A stretch of 64,000 bases of DNA from Hydractinia symbiolongicarpus (GCF_029227915.1 NC_079886.1:27010501-27074500); one strand, 5' to 3'. Positions 12,701-26,000 are shown, numbered from the stretch's first letter. Made by a program: numbers and translations. The notes: a model not told the origin generated them from the letters alone.

Positions 12701-15550
12701 CAGTGTCTCATCAAAAACGAAATCATTTTTGAAAACTACAAGTCTCATGCGTTTTAGTGGTGAAAAACAATTTAAAGAATCGTTCGGGAAATGAGTTTAC
12801 TCCCTCCGTACTTTCTTTGTATACTTTTTGACTAATCGGGCCGAATCTGGGATTTACGGGAAATCGCGGGTTTTCGTTTGCCGGAGATTAAACTCCTTTT
12901 ATTAAGCGTCTCATCAAGAATGAAATCGTTTTTGAAAACTACAAGTCTCATGCGTTTTAGTGGTAAGAAATTAATTTAAAAAATCGTTCGGGAAATGAGT
13001 TTACTCCCAGTTTACGTTCTTTGTATACATTCGACTATACGGGCCGAGTCTGGGATTTACGGGAAATCGCGGGTTTTTATTTGCCGGAGATTTAACCCCT
13101 TTTATTCTGCGTATCATCAAGAATGAAATCGTTTTTGAAAACTACAAGTCTTTTGCGTTTTAGTGGTAAAAAATTAATTTAAAAAATCGTTCGGGAAATG
13201 AGTTTACTCCCAGTTTACTTTCTCTGTATACATTCAACTATACGGGTCAAGCCCGGGATTTACGGAAACTCCCGGGTTTTCGTTTGCAGGCGATTAAACT
13301 CCTTTTATTCAGCGTCTCATCAAAAATGAAATCATTTTTGAAAACTACAAGTCTCATGCGTTTTAGTGTTAAAAAAAATAATTTAAAAAATTGCTCGGGA
13401 AATGAGTTTACTCCCAGTTTACTTTCCTTGTATACATTCGACTATACGGCCAAGCCCGGGATTTACGGGAAATCACGGGTTTTCGTTTGCCGGCGATTAA
13501 ACTCCTTTTATTCAGCGTCTCATCAAAAACGAAATCATTTTTGAAAACTACAAGTCTCATGCGTTTTAGTGGTAAAAAATTAATTTAAAAAATCGTTCGG
13601 GAAATGAGTTTACTCCCAGTTTACTTTCTTTGTATACATTCCACTATACGGTTCAAGCCCGGGATTTACGGCAAATCGCGGGTTTTCGTTTGCCGGCGAT
13701 TAAACTCCTTTTATTCAGCGTCTCATCAAAAATGAAATCGTTTTTAAAAACTACAAGTCTTATGTGTTTTAGTGGTGAAAAAATAATTTAATAAATCGTT
13801 CGGGAAATGCGTTTACTCCTGGGTACTTTCTTTGTATACATTCGACTATACGGGCCGATTCCAGGATATACGGGAAATCGCGGGTTTTCGTTTGCCGGCG
13901 ATTAAACTCCTTTTATTCAGCGTCTCATCAAAAATGAAATCATTTTTAAAAACTACAAGTCTCATGCGTTTTAGTGGTGAAAAAATAATTTAAAGAATCG
14001 TTCGGGAAAAGAGTTTACTCCCTGGGTGCTTTCTTTGTATACTTTTGACTATACGGGCCGAGTCCTGGATTTACGGGAAATTGCGGGTTTTCGTTTGCCG
14101 GCGATTAAACTCCTTTTATTCAGCGTCTCATCAAAAATGAAATCGTTTTTGAAAACTACAAGTCTTATGCGTTTTAGTGGTGAAAAAATAATTTAAAAAA
14201 TCGTTCGGGAAATGAATTTACTCCTGGGTACTTTCTTTGCATACATTCGACTATACGGGCCGAGTCCGTGATATACGGAAAATCGCGGGTTTTCGTTTTC
14301 CGGAGATTAAACTCCTTTTATTCAGCGTCTCATCAAGAATGAAATCATTTTTGAAAACTACAAATCTCATGCGTTTTAGTGGTGAAAAAATAATTTAAAG
14401 AATCGTTCGGGAAATGAGTTTACTCCCTGGGTACTTTCTTTGTATACTTTTGACTATACGGGCCGAGTCCTGGATTTACGGGAAATTGCGGGTTTTCGTT
14501 TGCTGGCGATTAAACTCCTTTTATTCAGCGTCTCATCAATAATGAAATCGTTTTTGAAAACTACAAGTCTCATGCGGTTTAGTGGTGAAAAAATAATTTA
14601 AAAAATCGTTCGGGAAATGAGTTTACTCCTGGGTACTTTCTTTGTATACATTCGACTATACGGGCCGATTCCAGGATATACGGGAAATCGCGAGTTTTCG
14701 TTTGCCGGCGATTAAACTCCTTTTATTCAGCGTCTCATCCAAAATGAAATCATTTTTGAAAACTACAAGTCTCATGCGTTTTAATGGTGAAAAAATAATT
14801 TAAAGAATCGTTCGGGAAATGAGTTTACTCCCTGGGTACTTTCTTTGTATACTTTTGACTATAAGGGCCGAGTCCTGGATTTACGGGAAATTGCGGGTTT
14901 TCGTTTGCCGGAGATTGAACTCCTTTTATTCAGCGTCTCATCAATAATGAAATCGGTTTTGAAAACTACAAGTCTCATGCGTTTTAGTGGTGAAAAAATA
15001 ATTTAAAAAATTGTTCGGGAAATGAGTTTACTCCCAGTTTACTTTCTTTGTATACATTCGACTATACGGGTCAAGCCCGGGATTTACGGGAAATCGCGGG
15101 TTTTCGTTTGCCGGCGATTAAACTCCTTTTATTCAGCGTCTCATCAAAAACGAAATCATTATTGAAAACTACAAGTCTCATGCGTTTTAGGGGTAAAAAA
15201 TTAATTTAAAAATCGTTAGGGAAATGAGTTTACTCCCAGTTTACTTTCTTTGTATACATTCGACTATACGGGTCAAGCCCGGGATTTACGGCATATCGCG
15301 GGTTTTCGTTTGCCGGCGATTAAACTCCTTTTATTCAGCGTCTCAACAAAAATGAAATCATTTTTGAAAACTAAAAGTCTCATGCGTTTTAGTGGTGAAA
15401 AAATAATTTAAAGAATCGTTCGGGAAATGAGTTCACTCCCAGTTTACTTTCTTTGTATACATTCGACTATACGGGTCAAGCCCGGGATTTACGGCAAATC
15501 GCGGGTTTTCGTTTGCCGGCGATTAAACTCCTTTTATTCAGCGTCTCATC

Positions 15551-16972
15551 AAAATTGAAATCATTTTTGAAAACTAAAAGTCTCATGCGTTTTAGTGGTG
15601 AAAAAATAATTTAAAGAATCGTTCGGGAAATGAGTTCACTTCCTGCGTACTTTCTTTGTATACTTTTGACTATACGGGCCGAATCTGGGATTTACGTGAA
15701 ATCGCAGGTTTTCGTTTGCCTGAGATTAAACTCCTTTTATTTAGCGTCTCATCAAGAATGAAATCGTTTTTAAAAACTACAAGTCTTATGCGTTTTAGTG
15801 GTAAAAAATTAATTTAAAAAATCGTGCGGGAAATGAGTTTACTCCCAGTTTACTTTCTTTGTATACATTCCACTATACGGGTCAAGCCCGGGATTTACGG
15901 CAAATCGCGGGTTTTCGTTTGCCGGCGATTAAACTACTTTTATTCAGCGTCTCATCAAATATGAAATCATTTTTGAAAACTAAAAGTCTCATGCGTTTTA
16001 GTGGTTAAAAAAATAATTTAAAGAATCGTTTGGGAAATGAGTTTACTCCCTGGGTACTTTCTTTGTATACTTTTCACTGTACGGGCCGAGTCCGTGATAT
16101 ACGGAAAATCGCGGGTTTTCGTTTGCCGGAGATTAAACTCCTTTTATTCAGCGTCTCATCAAGAATGAAATCGTTTTTGAAAACTACAAATCTTATGCGT
16201 TTTAGTAGTAAAAAATTAAGTTAAAAATCGTTCGGGAAATGAGTTTACTCCCAGTTTACTTTCTTCGCATAAATTCGACTATATGGGTCAAGCCCGGGAT
16301 TTACGGGAACTCTCGGGTTTTCGTTTGCCGGCGATTAAACTCCTTTTATTCAGCGTCTCATCAAAAATGAAATCATTTTTGAAAACTACAAGTCTCATGC
16401 GTTTTAGTGGTGAAAAAATAATTTAAAAAATTGTTCGGGAAATGAGTTTACTCCCAGTTTACTTTCTTTGTATTCTTTTTGACTATACGGGCCGAATCTG
16501 GGATTTACGGGAAATCGCGGGTTTTCGTTTGCCGGAGATTGAACTCCTTTTATTCAGCGTCTCATCAAAAATGAAATCGTGTTTGAAAACTACAAGTCTC
16601 ATGCGTTTTAGTGGTGAAAAAATAATTTAAAAAATTGTTCGGGAAATGAGTTTTCTCCCAGTTTACTTTCTTTGTATACATTCGACTATACGGGTCAAGC
16701 CCGGGATTTGCGGGAAATCGCGGGTTTTCGTTTGCCGGCGATTAAACTCCTTTTATTCAGCGTCTCATCAAAAACGAAATCATTATTGAAAACTACAAGT
16801 CTCATGCGTTTTAGTGGTAAAAAATTAATTTAAAAAATCGTTAGGGAAATGAGTTTACTCCCAGTTTACTTTCTTTGTATACATTCGACTATACGGGTGA
16901 AGCCCGGGATTTACGGCAAATCGCGGGTTTTCGTTTGCCGGCGATTAAACTCCTTTTATTCAGCGTCTCATC
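15551..16972 (+). repeat. 7-monomer (1,422-bp) unit, first copy
   Basis: The marker CATCAAAATTGAAATC at 15,551 recurs at 16,973. All seven monomers between follow in the same order, including the unusual TTCGCATAAATTCG, TTTTCTCCCAG and AGTAGTAAAAAATTAAG variants. Super-unit copy 2 has this segment once (45,817 region), so the duplication happened in copy 1 or was lost from copy 2. Confidence 0.85.
16361..16382. repeat. Perfect 22-bp dyad inside the monomer (example)
   Basis: TCAAAAATGA and its exact reverse complement TCATTTTTGA are separated by AA. The dyad occupies bases 123-144 of the monomer. Many monomers have it perfect. Others carry paired variants such as AAAAACGA, AAGAATGA or AATAATGA on the left and TCGTTTTTGA on the right, which weaken it. 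It could be a symmetric protein-binding site, a cruciform-prone site or chance; the sequence does not decide. Confidence 0.85.
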
Positions 16973-18394
16973 AAAATTGAAATCATTTTTGAAAACTAAA
17001 AGTCTCATGCGTTTTAGTGGTGAAAAAATAATTTAAAGAATCGTTCGGGAAATGAGTTCACTTCCTGCGTACTTTCTTTGTATACTTTTGACTATACGGG
17101 CCGAATCTGGGATTTACGTGAAATCGCAGGTTTTCGTTTGCCTGAGATTAAACTCCTTTTATTTAGCGTCTCATCAAGAATGAAATCGTTTTTAAAAACT
17201 ACAAGTCTTATGCGTTTTAGTGGTAAAAAATTAATTTAAAAAATCGTGCGGGAAATGAGTTTACTCCCAGTTTACTTTCTTTGTATACATTCCACTATAC
17301 GGGTCAAGCCCGGGATTTACGGCAAATCGCGGGTTTTCGTTTGCCGGCGATTAAACTACTTTTATTCAGCGTCTCATCAAATATGAAATCATTTTTGAAA
17401 ACTAAAAGTCTCATGCGTTTTAGTGGTTAAAAAAATAATTTAAAGAATCGTTTGGGAAATGAGTTTACTCCCTGGGTACTTTCTTTGTATACTTTTCACT
17501 GTACGGGCCGAGTCCGTGATATACGGAAAATCGCGGGTTTTCGTTTGCCGGAGATTAAACTCCTTTTATTCAGCGTCTCATCAAGAATGAAATCGTTTTT
17601 GAAAACTACAAATCTTATGCGTTTTAGTAGTAAAAAATTAAGTTAAAAATCGTTCGGGAAATGAGTTTACTCCCAGTTTACTTTCTTCGCATAAATTCGA
17701 CTATATGGGTCAAGCCCGGGATTTACGGGAACTCTCGGGTTTTCGTTTGCCGGCGATTAAACTCCTTTTATTCAGCGTCTCATCAAAAATGAAATCATTT
17801 TTGAAAACTACAAGTCTCATGCGTTTTAGTGGTGAAAAAATAATTTAAAAAATTGTTCGGGAAATGAGTTTACTCCCAGTTTACTTTCTTTGTATTCTTT
17901 TTGACTATACGGGCCGAATCTGGGATTTACGGGAAATCGCGGGTTTTCGTTTGCCGGAGATTGAACTCCTTTTATTCAGCGTCTCATCAAAAATGAAATC
18001 GTTTTTGAAAACTACAAGTCTCATGCGTTTTAGTGGTGAAAAAATAATTTAAAAAATTGTTCGGGAAATGAGTTTTCTCCCAGTTTACTTTCTTTGTATA
18101 CATTCGACTATACGGGTCAAGCCCGGGATTTGCGGGAAATCGCGGGTTTTCGTTTGCCGGCGATTAAACTCCTTTTATTCAGCGTCTCATCAAAAACGAA
18201 ATCATTATTGAAAACTACAAGTCTCATGCGTTTTAGTGGTAAAAAATTAATTTAAAAAATCGTTAGGGAAATGAGTTTACTCCCAGTTTACTTTCTTTGT
18301 ATACATTCGACTATACGGGTGAAGCCCGGGATTTACGGCAAATCGCGGGTTTTCGTTTGCCGGCGATTAAACTCCTTTTATTCAGCGTCTCAAC
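16973..18394 (+). repeat. 7-monomer (1,422-bp) unit, second copy
   Basis: Near-identical repeat of the preceding 1,422 bases. At the joint the monomer at about 16,850-17,050 is mixed: its left part (CGTTAGGG, GGGTGAAGCCC) is that of the monomer at 18,270, and its right part (AAAATTGAAATC) is that of 15,551. One of the few differences is CGTGTTTG near 16,578 against CGTTTTTG in the second copy. Confidence 0.85.
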
Positions 18395-20096
18395 AAAAAT
18401 GAAATCATTTTTGAAAACTAAAAGTCTTATGCGTTTTAGTGGTGAAAAAATAATTTAAAGAATCGTTTGGGAAATGAGTTCACTCCCTGCGTACTTTCTT
18501 TGTATACTTTTGACTATACGGGCCGAATCTGGGATTTACGGGAAATCGCAGGTTTTCGTTTGCCGGAGATTAAACTCCTTTTATTCAGCGTCTCATCAAG
18601 AATGAAATCGTTTTTGAAAACTACAAGTCTTATGCGTTTTAGTGGTAAAAAATTAATTTTAAAAATCGTTCGGGAAATGAGTTTACTCCCAGTTTACTTT
18701 CTTCGTATAAATTCGACTATACGGGTCAAGCTCGGGATTTACGGGAACTCTCGGGTTTTCGTTTGCCGGCGATTAAACTCCTTTTATTCAGCGTCTCACC
18801 AAAAATGAAATCATTTTTAAAAACTACAAGTCTCATGCCTTTTAGTGGTAAAGAAATAATTTAAAAAATCGTTCGGGAAATGAGTTTACTCCCTGGGTAA
18901 TTTCTTTGTATACATTCGACTATACGGCCAAGCCCAGGATTTACGGGAAATCGCGGGTTTTCGTTTGCCGGCGATTAAACTCCTTTTATTTAGCGTCTCA
19001 TCAAAAACAAAATCATTTTTGAAAACTACAAGTCTCATGCGTTTTAGTGGTGAAAAATAATTTAAAGAATCGTTCGGGAAATGAGTTTACTCCCTGGGTA
19101 CTTTCTTTGTATACATTTGACTATACGGGCCGAATCTGGGATTTACGGGAAATTGCAGGTTTTCGTTTGCCTGAGATTAAAATCCTTTTATTCAGCGTCT
19201 CATCAAGAATGAAATCGTTTTTAAAAACTACAAGTCTTATGCGTTTTAGTGGTAAAAAATTAATTTAAAAAATCGTGCGGGAAATGAGTTTACTCCCAGT
19301 TTACTTTCTTTGTATACATTCCACTATACGGGTCAAGCCCGGGATTTACGGCAAATCGCGGGTTTTCGTTTCCCGGCGATTAAACTACTTTTATTCAGCG
19401 TCTCATCAAAAATGAAATCATTTTTGAAAACTAAAAGTCTCATGCATTTTAGTGGTGAAAAAATAATTTAAAGAATCGTTTGGGAAATGAGTTTACTCCC
19501 TGGGTACTTTCTTTGTATACTTTTCACTGTACGGGCCGAGTCCGTGATATACGGAAAATCGCGGGTTTTGGTTTGCCGGAGATTAAACTCCTTTTATTCA
19601 GCGTCTCATCAAGAATGAAATCGTTTTTGAAAACTACAAATCTTATGCGTTTTAGTGGTAAAAAATTAATTTAAAAAATCGTTCGGGAAATGAGTTTACT
19701 CCCAGTTTACTTTCTTCGTATAAATTCGACTATATGGGTCAAGCCCGGGATTTACGGGAACTCTCGGGTTTTCGTTTGCCGGCGATTAAACTCCTTTTAT
19801 TCAGCGTCTCATCAAAAATGAAATCATTTTTGAAAACTACAAGTCTCATGCGTTTTAGTGGTGAAAAAATAATTTAAAAAATTGTTCAGGAAATGAGTTT
19901 ACTCCCAGTTTACTTTCTTTGTATACTTTTTGACTATACGGGCCGAATCTGGGATTTACGGGAAATCGCGGGTTTTCGTTTGCCGGAGATTGAACTCCTT
20001 TTATTCAGCGTCTCATCAAAAATGAAATCGTTTTTGAAAACTACAAGTCTCATGCGTTTTAGTGGTGAAAAAATAATTTAAAAAATTGTTCGGGAA

Positions 20097-20298
20097 ATGA
20101 GTTTACTCCCAGTTTACTTTCTTTGTATACATTCGACTATACGGGTCAAGCCCGGGATTTACGGGAAATCGCGGGTTTTCGTTTGCTGGCGATTAAACTC
20201 CTTTTATTCAGCGTCTCATCAATAATGAAATCGTTTTTGAAAACTACAAGTCTTATGCGTTTTAGTGGTAAAAAATAATTTAAAAAATCGTTCGGGAA
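20097..20298 (+). repeat. Representative monomer close to the consensus
   Basis: This unit is close to a hand-made consensus. Numbered from ATGAGTTTAC as base 1, the layout is: 11-30 pyrimidine-rich (CCCAGTTTAC, TTTCTTTG); 30-35 GTATAC; 36-49 TTCGACTATACGGG; 50-80 GC-rich with CCCGGG, ACGGGAAATCG and CGGG; 81-100 TTTTCG, then GCCGGCGATTAA; 101-122 pyrimidine-rich with CAGCGTCTCAT; 123-144 dyad; 145-172 AAACTACAAGTCTCATGCG and TTTTAGTGG; 173-192 A/T tract; 193-203 TCGTTCGGGAA. The consensus has 76 G+C in 203 bases. The period is not a multiple of three, so no reading frame passes from one monomer to the next without an indel. The choice of base 1 is arbitrary. Confidence 0.9.
20132..20145 (+). 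other. CENP-B-box-like motif, one base short (example)
   Basis: TTCGACTATACGGG has TTCG on the left and A-two bases-CGGG on the right, as in the CENP-B box core TTCG-4N-A-2N-CGGG. Here the first gap is 3 bases, not 4. The motif is intact in CCCAGTTTAC and GATTCCAGG monomers. It is broken in others, where TTCG becomes TTCC, TTTG or TTTC. Binding by a CENP-B-like protein is speculation, and the chance of a near match in a CpG-rich monomer is considerable. Confidence 0.2.
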
Positions 20299-21304
20299 AT
20301 GAGTTTACTCCCTGGGTACTTTCTTTGTATACATTTGACTATACGGGCCAAGCCCGGGATTTACGGGAAATCGCGCGTTTTCGTTTACCGGCGATTAAAT
20401 TTCTTTTATTTAGCGTCTCATCAAAAAGGAAATCATTTTTGAAAACTACAAGTCTCATGCGGTTTAGTGGTGAAAAAATAATTTAAAAAATCGTTCGGGA
20501 AATGAGTTTACTCCTGGGTACTTTCTTTGTATACATTCGACTATACGGGCCGATTCCAGGATATACGGGAAATCGCGAGTTTTCGTTTGCCGGCGATTAA
20601 ACTCCTTTTATTCAGCGTCTCATCAAAAATGAAATCATTTTTGAAAACTACAAGTCTCATGCGTTTTAATGGTGAAAAAATAATTTAAAGAATCGTTCGG
20701 GAAATGAGTTTACTCCCTGGGTACTTTCTTTGTATACTTTTGACTATAAGGGCCGAGTCCTGGATTTACGGGAAATTGCGGGTTTTCGTTTGCCGGAGAT
20801 TGAACTCCTTTTATTCAGCGTCTCATCAATAATGAAATCGGTTTTGAAAACTACAAGTCTCATGCGTTTTAGTGGTGAAAAAATAATTTAAAAAATTGTT
20901 CGGGAAATGAGTTTACTCCCAGTTTACTTTCTTTGTATACATTCGACTATACGGGTCAAGCCCGGGATTTACGGGAAATCGCGGGTTTTCGTTTGCCGGC
21001 GATTAAACTCCTTTTATTCAGCGTCTCATCAAAAACGAAATCATTATTGAAAACTACAAGTCTCATGCGTTTTAGTGGTAAAAAATTAATTTAAAAATCG
21101 TTAGGGAAATGAGTTTACTCCCAGTTTACTTTCTTTGTATACATTCGACTATACGGGTCAAGCCCGGGATTTACGGCAAATCGCGGGTTTTCGTTTCCCG
21201 GCGATTAAACTACTTTTATTCAGCGTCTCATCAAAAATGAAATCATTTTTGAAAACTAAAAGTCTCATGCATTTTAGTGGTGAAAAAATAATTTAAAGAA
21301 TCGT

Positions 21305-22320
21305 TTGGGAAATGAGTTTACTCCCTGGGTACTTTCTTTGTATACTTTTCACTGTACGGGCCGAGTCCGTGATATACGGAAAATCGCGGGTTTTGGTTTG
21401 CCGGAGATTAAACTCCTTTTATTCAGCGTCTCATCAAGAATGAAATCGTTTTTGAAAACTACAAATCTTATGCGTTTTAGTGGTAAAAAATTAATTTAAA
21501 AAATCGTTCGGGAAATGAGTTTACTCCCAGTTTACTTTCTTCGTATAAATTCGACTATATGGGTCAAGCCCGGGATTTACGGGAACTCTCGGGTTTTCGT
21601 TTGCCGGCGATTAAACTCCTTTTATTCAGCGTCTCATCAAAAATGAAATCATTTTTGAAAACTACAAGTCTCATGCGTTTTAGTGGTGAAAAAATAATTT
21701 AAAAAATTGTTCAGGAAATGAGTTTACTCCCAGTTTACTTTCTTTGTATACTTTTTGACTATACGGGCCGAATCTGGGATTTACGGGAAATCGCGGGTTT
21801 TCGTTTGCCGGAGATTGAACTCCTTTTATTCAGCGTCTCATCAAAAATGAAATCGTTTTTGAAAACTACAAGTCTCATGCGTTTTAGTGGTGAAAAAATA
21901 ATTTAAAGAATCGTTTGGGAAATGAGTTTACTCCCTGGGTACTTTCTTTGTATACTTTTCACTGTACGGGCCGAGTCCGTGATATACGGAAAATCGCGGG
22001 TTTTGGTTTGCCGGAGATTAAACTCCTTTTATTCAGCGTCTCATCAAGAATGAAATCGTTTTTGAAAACTACAAATCTTATGCGTTTTAGTGGTAAAAAA
22101 TTAATTTAAAAAATCGTTCGGGAAATGAGTTTACTCCCAGTTTACTTTCTTCGTATAAATTCGACTATATGGGTCAAGCCCGGGATTTACGGGAACTCTC
22201 GGGTTTTCGTTTGCCGGCGATTAAACTCCTTTTATTCAGCGTCTCATCAAAAATGAAATCATTTTTGAAAACTACAAGTCTCATGCGTTTTAGTGGTGAA
22301 AAAATAATTTAAAAAATTGT
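21305..22320 (+). repeat. 3-monomer unit followed by a partial second copy (net +2 monomers)
   Basis: Monomers starting at 21,305 (TTTCACTGTACGG), about 21,510 (TTCGTATAAATTCG) and 21,718 (GATTGAACTCC) are followed by a second copy of the first two at 21,915 and about 22,120. Super-unit copy 2 at 49,670-50,455 lacks the extra pair, a difference of 406 bases. Confidence 0.8.
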
Positions 22321-23054
22321 TCGGGAAATGAGTTTACTCCCAGTTTACTTTCTTTGTATACATTCGACTATACGGGTCAAGCCCGGGATTTACGGGAAAT
22401 CGCGGGTTTTCGTTTGCTGGCGATTAAACTCCTTTTATTCAGCGTCTCATCAATAATGAAATCGTTTTTGAAAACTACAAGTCTTATGCGTTTTAGTGGT
22501 AAAAAATAATTTAAAAAATCGTTCGGGAAATGAGTTTACTCCCTGGGTACTTTCTTTGTATACATTTGACTATACGGGCCAAGCCCGGGATTTACGGGAA
22601 ATCGCGCGTTTTCGTTTACCGGCGATTAAATTTCTTTTATTTAGCGTCTCATCAAAAAGGAAATCATTTTTGAAAACTACAAGTCTCATGCGGTTTAGTG
22701 GTGAAAAAATAATTTAAAAAATCGTTCGGGAAATGAGTTTACTCCTGGGTACTTTCTTTGTATACATTCGACTATACTGGCCGATTCCAGGATATACGGG
22801 AAATCGCGAGTTTTCGTTTGCCGGCGATTAAACTCCTTTTATTCAGCGTCTCATCAAAAATGAAATCATTTTTGAAAACTACAAGTCTCATGCGTTTTAA
22901 TGGTGAAAAAATAATTTAAAGAATCGTTCGGGAAATGAGTTTACTCCCTGGGTACTTTCTTTGTATACTTTTGACTATAAGGGCCGAGTCCTGGATTTAC
23001 GGGAAATTGCGGGTTTTCGTTTGCCGGAGATTGAACTCCTTTTATTCAGCGTCT

Positions 23055-26000
23055 CATCAATAATGAAATCGGTTTTGAAAACTACAAGTCTCATGCGTTT
23101 TAGTGGTGAAAAAATAATTTAAAAAATTGTTCGGGAAATGAGTTTACTCCCAGTTTACTTTCTTTGTATACATTCGACTATACGGGTCAAGCCCGGGATT
23201 TACGGGAAATCGCGGGTTTTCGTTTGCCGGCGATTAAACTCCTTTTATTCAGCGTCTCATCAAAAACGAAATCATTATTGAAAACTACAAGTCTTATGCG
23301 TTTTAGTGGTAAAAAATTAATTTAAAAATCGTTAGGGAAATGAGTTTACTCCCAGTTTACTTTCTTTGTATACATTCGACTATACGGGTCAAGCCCGGGA
23401 TTTACGGCATATCGCGGGTTTTCGTTTGCCGGCGATTAATCTCCTTTTATTCAGCGTCTCAACAAAAATGAAATCATTTTTGAAAACTAAAAGTCTCATG
23501 CGTTTTAGTGGTGAAAAAATAATTTAAAGAATCGTTCGGGAAATGAGTTCACTCCCAGTTTACTTTCTTTGTATACATTCGACTATACGGGTCAAGCCCG
23601 GGATTTACGGCAAATCGCGGGTTTTCGTTTGCCGGCGATTAAACTCCTTTTATTCAGCGTCTCATCAAAATTGAAATCATTTTTGAAAACTAAAAGTCTC
23701 ATGCGTTTTAGTGGTGAAAAAATAATTTAAAGAATCGTTCGGGAAATGAGTTCACTTCCTGCGTACTTTCTTTGTATACTTTTGACTATACGGGCCGAAT
23801 CTGGGATTTACGTGAAATCGCAGGTTTTCGTTTGCCTGAGATTAAACTCCTTTTATTTAGCGTCTCATCAAGAATGAAATCGTTTTTAAAAACTACAAGT
23901 CTTATGCGTTTTAGTGGTAAAAAATTAATTTAAAAAATCGTGCGGGAAATGAGTTTACTCCCAGTTTACTTTCTTTGTATACATTCCACTATACGGGTCA
24001 AGCCCGGGATTTACGGCAAATCGCGGGTTTTCGTTTGCCGGCGATTAAACTACTTTTATTCAGCGTCTCATCAAATATGAAATCATTTTTGAAAACTAAA
24101 AGTCTCATGCGTTTTAGTGGTTAAAAAAATAATTTAAAGAATCGTTTGGGAAATGAGTTTACTCCCTGGGTACTTTCTTTGTATACTTTTCACTGTACGG
24201 GCCGAGTCCGTGATATACGGAAAATCGCGGGTTTTCGTTTGCCGGAGATTAAACTCCTTTTATTCAGCGTCTCATCAAGAATGAAATCGTTTTTGAAAAC
24301 TACAAATCTTATGCGTTTTAGTAGTAAAAAATTAAGTTAAAAATCGTTCGGGAAATGAGTTTACTCCCAGTTTACTTTCTTCGCATAAATTCGACTATAT
24401 GGGTCAAGCCCGGGATTTACGGGAACTCTCGGGTTTTCGTTTGCCGGCGATTAAACTCCTTTTATTCAGCGTCTCATCAAAAATGAAATCATTTTTGAAA
24501 ACTACAAGTCTCATGCGTTTTAGTGGTGAAAAAATAATTTAAAAAATTGTTCGGGAAATGAGTTTACTCCCAGTTTACTTTCTTTGTATTCTTTTTGACT
24601 ATACGGGCAGAATCTGGGATTTACGGGAAATCGCGGGTTTTCGTTTGCCGGAGATTGAACTCCTTTTATTCAGCGTCTCATCAAAAATGAAATCGTTTTT
24701 GAAAACTACAAGTCTCATGCGTTTTAGTGGTGAAAAAATAATTTAAAAAATTGTTCGGGAAATGAGTTTTCTCCCAGTTTACTTTCTTTGTATACATTCG
24801 ACTATACGGGTCAAGCCCGGGATTTGCGGGAAATCGCGGGTTTTCGTTTGCCGGCGATTAAACTCCTTTTATTCAGCGTCTCATCAAAAACGAAATCATT
24901 ATTGAAAACTACAAGTCTCATGCGTTTTAGTGGTAAAAAATTAATTTAAAAAATCGTTAGGGAAATGAGTTTACTCCCAGTTTACTTTCTTTGTATACAT
25001 TCGACTATACGGGTGAAGCCCGGGATTTACGGCAAATCGCGGGTTTTCGTTTGCCGGCGATTAAACTCCTTTTATTCAGCGTCTCAACAAAAATGAAATC
25101 ATTTTTGAAAACTAAAAGTCTTATGCGTTTTAGTGGTGAAAAAATAATTTAAAGAATCGTTTGGGAAATGAGTTCACTCCCTGCGTACTTTCTTTGTATA
25201 CTTTTGACTATACGGGCCGAATCTGGGATTTACGGGAAATCGCAGGTTTTCGTTTGCCGGAGATTAAACTCCTTTTATTCAGCGTCTCATCAAGAATGAA
25301 ATCGTTTTTGAAAACTACAGGTCTTATGCGTTTTAGTGGTAAAAAATTAATTTTAAAAATCGTTCGGGAAATGAGTTTACTCCCAGTTTACTTTCTTCGT
25401 ATAAATTCGACTATACGGGTCAAGCTCGGGATTTACGGGAACTCTCGGGTTTTCGTTTGCCGGCGATTAAACTCCTTTTATTCAGCGTCTCACCAAAAAT
25501 GAAATCATTTTTAAAAACTACAAGTCTCATGCGTTTTAGTGGTAAAGAAATAATTTAAAAAATCGTTCGGGAAATGAGTTTACTCCCTGGGTAATTTCTT
25601 TGTATACATTCGACTATACGGCCAAGCCCAGGATTTACGGGAAATCGCGGGTTTTCGTTTGCCGGCGATTAAACTCCTTTTATTTAGCGTCTCATCAAAA
25701 ACGAAATCATTTTTGAAAACTACAAGTCTCATGCGTTTTAGTGGTGAAAAATAATTTAAAGAATCGTTCGGGAAATGAGTTTACTCCCTGGGTACTTTCT
25801 TTGTATACATTTGACTATACGGGCCGAATCTGGGATTTACGGGAAATGGCAGGTTTTCGTTTGCCTGAGATTAAAATCCTTTTATTCAGCGTCTCATCAA
25901 GAATGAAATCGTTTTTAAAAACTACAAGTCTTATGCGTTTTAGTGGTAAAAAATTAATTTAAAAAATCGTGCGGGAAATGAGTTTACTCCCAGTTTACTT

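Larger units (their letters stand above)
4275..15021 (+). repeat. Domain 2 subfamily block, super-unit copy 1
   Basis: Dominated by monomers with CTCCTGGGTAC plus GATTCCAGGATA, monomers with GAGTCCTGGATTTAC and AAATTGCGGG, monomers with TTTTTATTTGCCGGAG and TTAACCCC, and monomers with CTCTGTATACATTCAAC and AACTCCCGGG. The corresponding block in copy 2 is 35,076-44,808. The boundary with domain 3 is gradual, because a few of the same subfamilies reappear at 20,490-20,900 and 22,730-23,137. Confidence 0.75.

Noticed and set aside
15208-15230. TTAGGG telomere-like motif in CGTTAGGGAAATG monomers
   Set aside because: It is a single six-base match caused by a C-to-A change in CGTTCGGG and is never tandem.
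20132-20145. A true CENP-B box
   Set aside because: The first gap is 3 bases, not 4, so it does not meet the core consensus. It is kept only as a low-confidence similarity.
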